Origin: Apostichopus leukothele
Lineage: Eukaryota; Echinodermata; Holothuroidea; Aspidochirotida; Stichopodidae
Reading direction: 5' to 3'
Assembly (NCBI GenBank): GCA_010014835.2
Contig: JAAAKB020000001.1
Location: 241,686 to 261,934, forward strand
Length of the DNA: 20,249 nucleotides
Shown: positions 9,201-15,200 of the stretch, one piece after another
Layout of the letters: each line of letters opens with the position of its first letter
Numbering within the stretch: position 1 is the stretch's first letter
Notes under the pieces: generated by a model
What the model was told of the DNA's origin: nothing
Seen by the model: only the letters and a program-made list of their open reading frames with translations
Database searches by the model: none
Made by a program: the position numbers and the translations under genes

Positions 9201-12200
9201 GCTTTTTTAATAGAGTGAGTTGCGTCATGATTCAATACAACACTTCACCAAAGACGGGGACACTTTTGAAAGCGAGTGCATTGAGTCATGACTGATTACA
9301 ACACTGTTCTTACACCATGTCTCCACAAAAGATAAGGGCCACTTTTGAAAGTGAGTGCATTGAGTCATGACTGATTACAACACTGTTCTTACACCATGTC
9401 TTCAGCCAATGACTGTGATGCTACCTACCTATTCTGCTTATTGTGTCCATTTCTAGACGTAGAGTTATTGAATGTTGTATTACTAGTTGGTGAATTTGTG
9501 TTGCTTGATGCTAACGTTGCAGGCACTGATGTCGCCCTTACTACCGTTGGTCTACTATTTGGGAGGGCATTAGAACTTGATGTCGACGTTAAATTCTGGC
9601 TGGATGAATTCTTGCTTGGTGTGGTTTTCCTTGGAGATGAGCCCTGAAAGTCAAATGGGAAGAGGAGCCAAGTAGTTTACCAGTGACATCAATCCCCACA
9701 AGTTTAAGATCGAAGCATGAAAAATCCATTTGGAATATTTCAGAAAAAGTAAGGCTCAACAGTGAAAAACTTTACATCGGCATTCATATTTTGTTCGGTA
9801 TGCTTTGTCAGTGCCCTTGAAAGTGACACTTAACCCTGTTGCCCAGCGACGGCAGGACTTTTCTCTACTCGTCAAGAAACGTTGTGTTGCCAGGGATGAA
9901 AATGCACACTAGTAATAAAGTCTACTATCTGACTCTGAAAGATAAACTGATTGTCAGGAATGGTCACATGACACTGTATTAGCCAATTAGATTAACTATC
10001 AGTGTTTCTTAAATAAGACACCGTGGTCATCCAAATTCGACATTTTGGCTCCAGTAGGATGCCGCGGGATACCATAGCATTAATTGATGCAGCCATCCTG
10101 CGTTTAGACCTACTAATCTTTTGTGCTCTGCAGCAGTTACACACAACAGCCACTGCGGGTTCTGCAGAGATAATCTCTGTTTGATATTAATTCAGCCTTG
10201 CTGCAGCTTGACATGTTAGTTACTTCATCATTTTCAGCCCCCGAGAATATACTCGTTTCTTTCTTCATCTTACAGCTGCAGAAGATCAGCGTTTGTATTC
10301 TATCGTGTAAATTTGAGTTTCACTCATCGTACATCTGTACCCTCGCTAAAAATGCAGGAAACATTTCTTTATGTGGGAATGTCCTTAAATGAACTGGGCC
10401 GCTTTTGGATGAAAAATGAAAAACCCTTTATTATACCTCAGACTCAGATGCAGTAGACTTTGTTCTCTTCCTCTCTTCCTCTTTGTTGTTTTCTGTGGAA
10501 TGGTTTGTTGTTGGTGCAGACGTCGAGAGACTCGTGTTGAGGTCGTCTAACTCTTTCCCCATGAGACTGTCAGGGTCCTCTGGCGTACCCACTACCGCCG
10601 GAGCATTGACTGCAGGTAAGGATAAGAAGTCAGACGACAATGAGAGGGAGGAGAGGGGTGGGGAGGGGGGAATGTAGTATCAATTTCAGTATCAAAAAGA
10701 TGAACCAACGTCTTACAAATGTTTTGAAATTTTTCATACTTTGCTAACTGAGAACACTTGTAGTGGTAAGCAAACAATACACACAAGTCAGAACATAAAT
10801 TTTAACAAAAGTTTTGAAAGCCTGTATCAAAATCTCTGAAGCTTCCTGTCCATCCTGTCACTTTCTGGCTAGTAGCTAATAGAACTGTGGCACGATCCCC
10901 AGTGACACAATAATCAATCTGCAAGGTTGCCTCGGCTTCCGAAAGGCCCCTCCAACAAAGAAATAAGTCCTACTGACTCTTTGATATTAACAGGCTGGAT
11001 AGATTTGTTGATAGAGTACAGGACTTTCTAAAGTTACTGGTTTGAGCCCACTTCTCTACCCAATAATCTCTTCAATCAGTAAAACACCAGCATTCACTTA
11101 GATGTCATTTCATTTCCATCACAGCTATGATTGGACAATATCAGTGCTCTAGAAACTCGACCAAATTCAAATTTCTTATGAGAAATGTTTATAATTAGGG
11201 TTTGGAGCACTATTACACTGCTTGTCAAACTACACTACCCAAACCCACACTTCATAACACTCATGATTATCAAGGTAAGCCCGTTGCCAGTAGCTTCATC
11301 ACACACTACAGTTCATTACAGTGTCACCAATATAAGTGAGACACACAATTAATTTACTAATTTCAAGGCTTACCAATAAGACGTTATGACCCTCACTGCC
11401 TTGGATATGCAGCTACAGAGAATGTTGACTAAATCCTCCGACAAGAATCTGCAAATCCTGCACAAACGTTACGGCAACTTCACATTTTTAAGGTTCAAAC
11501 ACATATCTGAGGCTGTCCCACCTAGACCATAATTTGATATTCCAAATATTGTAGGAGCGTTAGCTCAGTGGTTAACGCCGGTGCCTTTCAATCATAAGGT
11601 CTAGAATTCGAGTCACTCCAAGATTAATGTATGTCGTCCACTTACAGAGTTGTTGACAATTCATAATCATGGACGTTAAATATGAATCTAAGAGACTGAT
11701 TTCGATTAGCTTGCGGCTTTGATAAGCCAATGATGGCTTCTTCACAAGTTCCTGCTTGCAGGAGGATCTAAAATACATACATATTCCACATTTGATACTC
11801 CAAAATGGAATCTTGAAGATCCATTAAACAACTAAACAGACCAGCCTGTTACCATGCTAAGACCATCCCCTCCCCCCTCCCGCTCCCTTCCCCGGCCCCA
11901 TTAACTGAAATCAGTGAGCAAGAGATAAGAGTAGACTCACGTTCAGCTTCATCCAGATTTAAATCGTCGTACATGTAGCAATTCTCTTCAAAGTCAGGAT
12001 CATCGTGAGAATCAATGTAGTATTCCACATCTTCCTGAATACTTTTGATCTGAAGAGATGGAGAAGGTAAGGACGAAGCGATAAAAGTGAAAGCAGGCTG
12101 GTCACACACATTCCAGAACTGACACTAGTTAGACAATCATTATAGTTGTGTTACTTTTACTTGTCTTGTTCTCTCTGTTTAATATTTATGGGAGTGCTCC

Positions 12201-15200
12201 TCTAGTTAAAGCCCCTTGGTTTTTTTTTGGAATGCTTCCTTTCATAATTTACTTGTTGTTTATATACTTTCGCCACTTATTTAACTTTTCTTTTTTCAAA
12301 TTGTGAAGAAACAAATAAATGAAATGAAATAAAATTTCACTTTTCACCATATCTCTGTGTCTTTTTACTGAGGTAAAATAGTGGTAATTTTGATCAAAAG
12401 ATATACTTCACCAGAATCTAACAGATCTAAAGCCTGGGTATCAGGCTGGAGCCAAATCAATGTTAAAATGGGAAAACTACTTGACAAGTCATGGAGGGTT
12501 AATAATTCACATCCCCCCCATCCCCCAAAGATCAAGTTTTCTTAATGACGGTATAACTAGGATAACTGATAATCTTCATCTGGTACTAACAGTGGACTAA
12601 GCACATCATCCATAGATGCAGATCAATGTACTGAATGCAACACAAGATTAAACATCAGAGCTGTAACACTAGATGATAGATGAGTAATTGATGGAAGGAG
12701 CAGTCTTTGAGAGTTAATCCTGAGTTCTAATCCTGCCAACAAGACCTACATCAACTCACCTGCTCCACATCCAATTTGTTGTTATCCAGCATTCTCATGA
12801 TGGTCTCCAGTTTTGTTACGTGGTGGGCGTGCCTTGTAAGATACAAGTCTAACGAGTCCACTTTACATTGCGTCTGATTGATAAGAAAACAAAAACAGCA
12901 TCAAAGAGGATGACTACCCTCATCACTAATTCTGCATAGGGCCCCTCCGTAATGCCATTTAGAGTAGTAAAGTATCTTCAAGCAAAACTCTTATACATAC
13001 CAACACTGTATTATGAGTATGTGATCTCTCACACACACAGTAACTATATACTTAAAAAGCAAAGAATTGCACCTATACATGAACTAAGGGACTGTTTTCT
13101 ACAGATAGGGTTTGTTACGTCAAAGTGAATTATTAACGATTACAGCATTTCATGTCAATTTACAATACATGTTCATAGCTTCTGAACCATGTAGGCTTGT
13201 CTCGATATAATGAATGTTTACTGGTGATATTAAGGCAGTGATGAACAAAAGACACATTATTTTATCAAAACATAAATTCTTTTCTCACTGGTGAACAATA
13301 AGCTCATTACCAAAGTCAAAGGGTGCATCAGCCCAATGTTAACGAAATCTGACCGAATAAAGGAAAACGTTAAGAATTTGGTAACAACTTCAGTATTAAT
13401 GGGAAACATATTGTCATAGGAAGATCTGATGTTAGTGCTTGCCCTTTACCTCTGTGGAAACCTTCTTCTTCTTGCTATTACTCTTTATAGATTCAAGCTC
13501 CAGTTCAAACTGATCCTCCTTTATGTGTAATTTCTCAATACACTCAGATAGCCATCCAGTCATGGCTTCCCTCTCTTTCTGTGCCGGGTCAACCTTGCTG
13601 GCCAGGCCGAGCCCTTCTTTGGAGTAAGCCTTTGTTTTCGTTTCCCTCTCTACGACTTTAAACCTCTCCATTTGCTGTAATACAATGAAAAAGGTCATGT
13701 TCAAAGTAGAAACAACACAAACACTTTTTCAAAGACAAGAGCAGCGATGTAAACCATGAACGTTCTGCCGACTGATTTATGGCTTCTGGTGCCATTTTAG
13801 CGAAACTGAGTTAAGTCAAGCTAAATCAGTTTAAATCTGATGTATATATAACTGGCATGTGACACCTTCATGCCTTTAGTCACTGAACTACAGAGGGAAG
13901 AGGTTTTGTGACTGCCTCGCAATAAGGTTTTCCTCTCAGTTTCCGGACTGACAGAGCTGCTGTGATTCATGAGCCAAGGTATCTCATACCTATACATACA
14001 CATGCCATTCCATAGTTTCCTGTCTTGGGTAATGGAAAACGACTACCATCCATGTATTAGAAAAACGAATATAAGAGGTTGCGATCCAAATTGTAATGAA
14101 TGGATAACCATTTTCTAATAAAAGATGATAATGACAATAGTGTTGCACTAATAATCGTTTGCGATATATCGGTGTTGGCCTATGTTTGCAATACCAACAG
14201 CATTTCGGTATTTGGTAAACTTTAGCCTCATTGCCGATACAGTAACTGCAAACCGATATTAAAAATGTCCTTTTCACAACAAAGCCACTTCTTGTTACTA
14301 AAAACGATCTGTAAACAGACCAGTCAGGCCACTTAACGTTACATACACAGCAGGCTTTGTCGAGCGTTGAAGTTAATTTCACCAGCTTGGCCGCTGTAAA
14401 AGTGAACACAACATAATCAATGCTGAACATACCTGTTGTAACCTGTTTTGTCCTTGCAAATATTATTTGAACCCAAGAAACTTTTGCACATCAAAGATGT
14501 AAACATGGCATATTCACACCTACAAACAATGCACCGCGGTCAAACACAATGTGAGAAGTAACTTACGTGACGTGACATTGAAAAACATTTGATAAAACTA
14601 CGTATACAAGTACAGTAGTAGCCTATCACACCAACTTGCACAGTGCTTCTGAGGCTTCCCTGAGATTAAAAGTTATAATACATGGAAACCCCCTATAAAT
14701 CATTCCAAAAGTTGTGTATCTTTTAAAAAGCTGCAAAAAGTATCATGGATGCAGTTTGTTAAAACATCAATGACTGATGAAAAGATTGTATTTTGAGAAT
14801 TAAGTTTGCGTATCTTCATTTGTTTCCATTGGTTTACAAACTATTTTAAACACACAGCACTTGCTAATGTTGGCTAGGCTTAGTTGTTAGTATAGCCGGC
14901 TAATGGTAGGATAATAGTAAAAGTTCTTAGCCAGGATATGCTAATGTCTTTTCTACATGAAAATCAGTTTTATTCATCGCATGATGTCATCTTTTAACAT
15001 TTTTGATAAGAAATTGGTGTCTCCATTTGACGACAGCGTAATGAATCATTCAACAGAAGTAACAGGAAGGATAGGTTTGTGTTTTTCCAAATAAAAATGC
15101 TAGCACACATTCTCATGCATATCAACTTGGTGTAGGATATGATTGTTTACTTAATAGGAGGTTAGGACTAGTGTTATAGAATACGAAACATACTTTTTTT

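Larger units (their letters stand above)
8206..9428 (-). other. CNOT3 intron H (1223 bp)
   Basis: Phase 2 intron from donor AATAG|GTAGGT to CCTCTGTAG. It holds a 79-bp-period duplication at 9261-9401 very close to the 5' splice site and a homopurine tract (plus strand) at 8520-8594. No gene signal is seen. Confidence 0.85.
10610..11940 (-). other. CNOT3 intron F (1331 bp)
   Basis: Phase 1 intron from donor GAAC|GTGAGT to ACCTGCAG. It carries a G-rich tract close to the donor (11867-11899), a tRNA-derived SINE in opposite orientation (about 11553-11790) and a C-rich tract close to the acceptor (10642-10672). The segment 10680-11530 shows nothing recognisable. Confidence 0.85.

Noticed and set aside
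9396-9647. Plus-strand open reading frame of 83 residues
   Set aside because: It is the antisense shadow of the CNOT3 exon 9643-9429, with no family resemblance of its own.
10483-10677. Plus-strand frame of 64 residues
   Set aside because: Antisense shadow of the exon 10609-10437 and its adjacent C-rich tract.
11554-11625. Functional tRNA gene
   Set aside because: The A box is perfect, but the acceptor stem pairs poorly, the anticodon stem-loop length is irregular and the B box is off consensus. Flanking direct repeats and the extra body show a SINE.
13990-14430. 146-residue minus-strand frame as a transposase remnant
   Set aside because: It crosses the proposed element boundary and shows no hAT dimerisation or catalytic motif.
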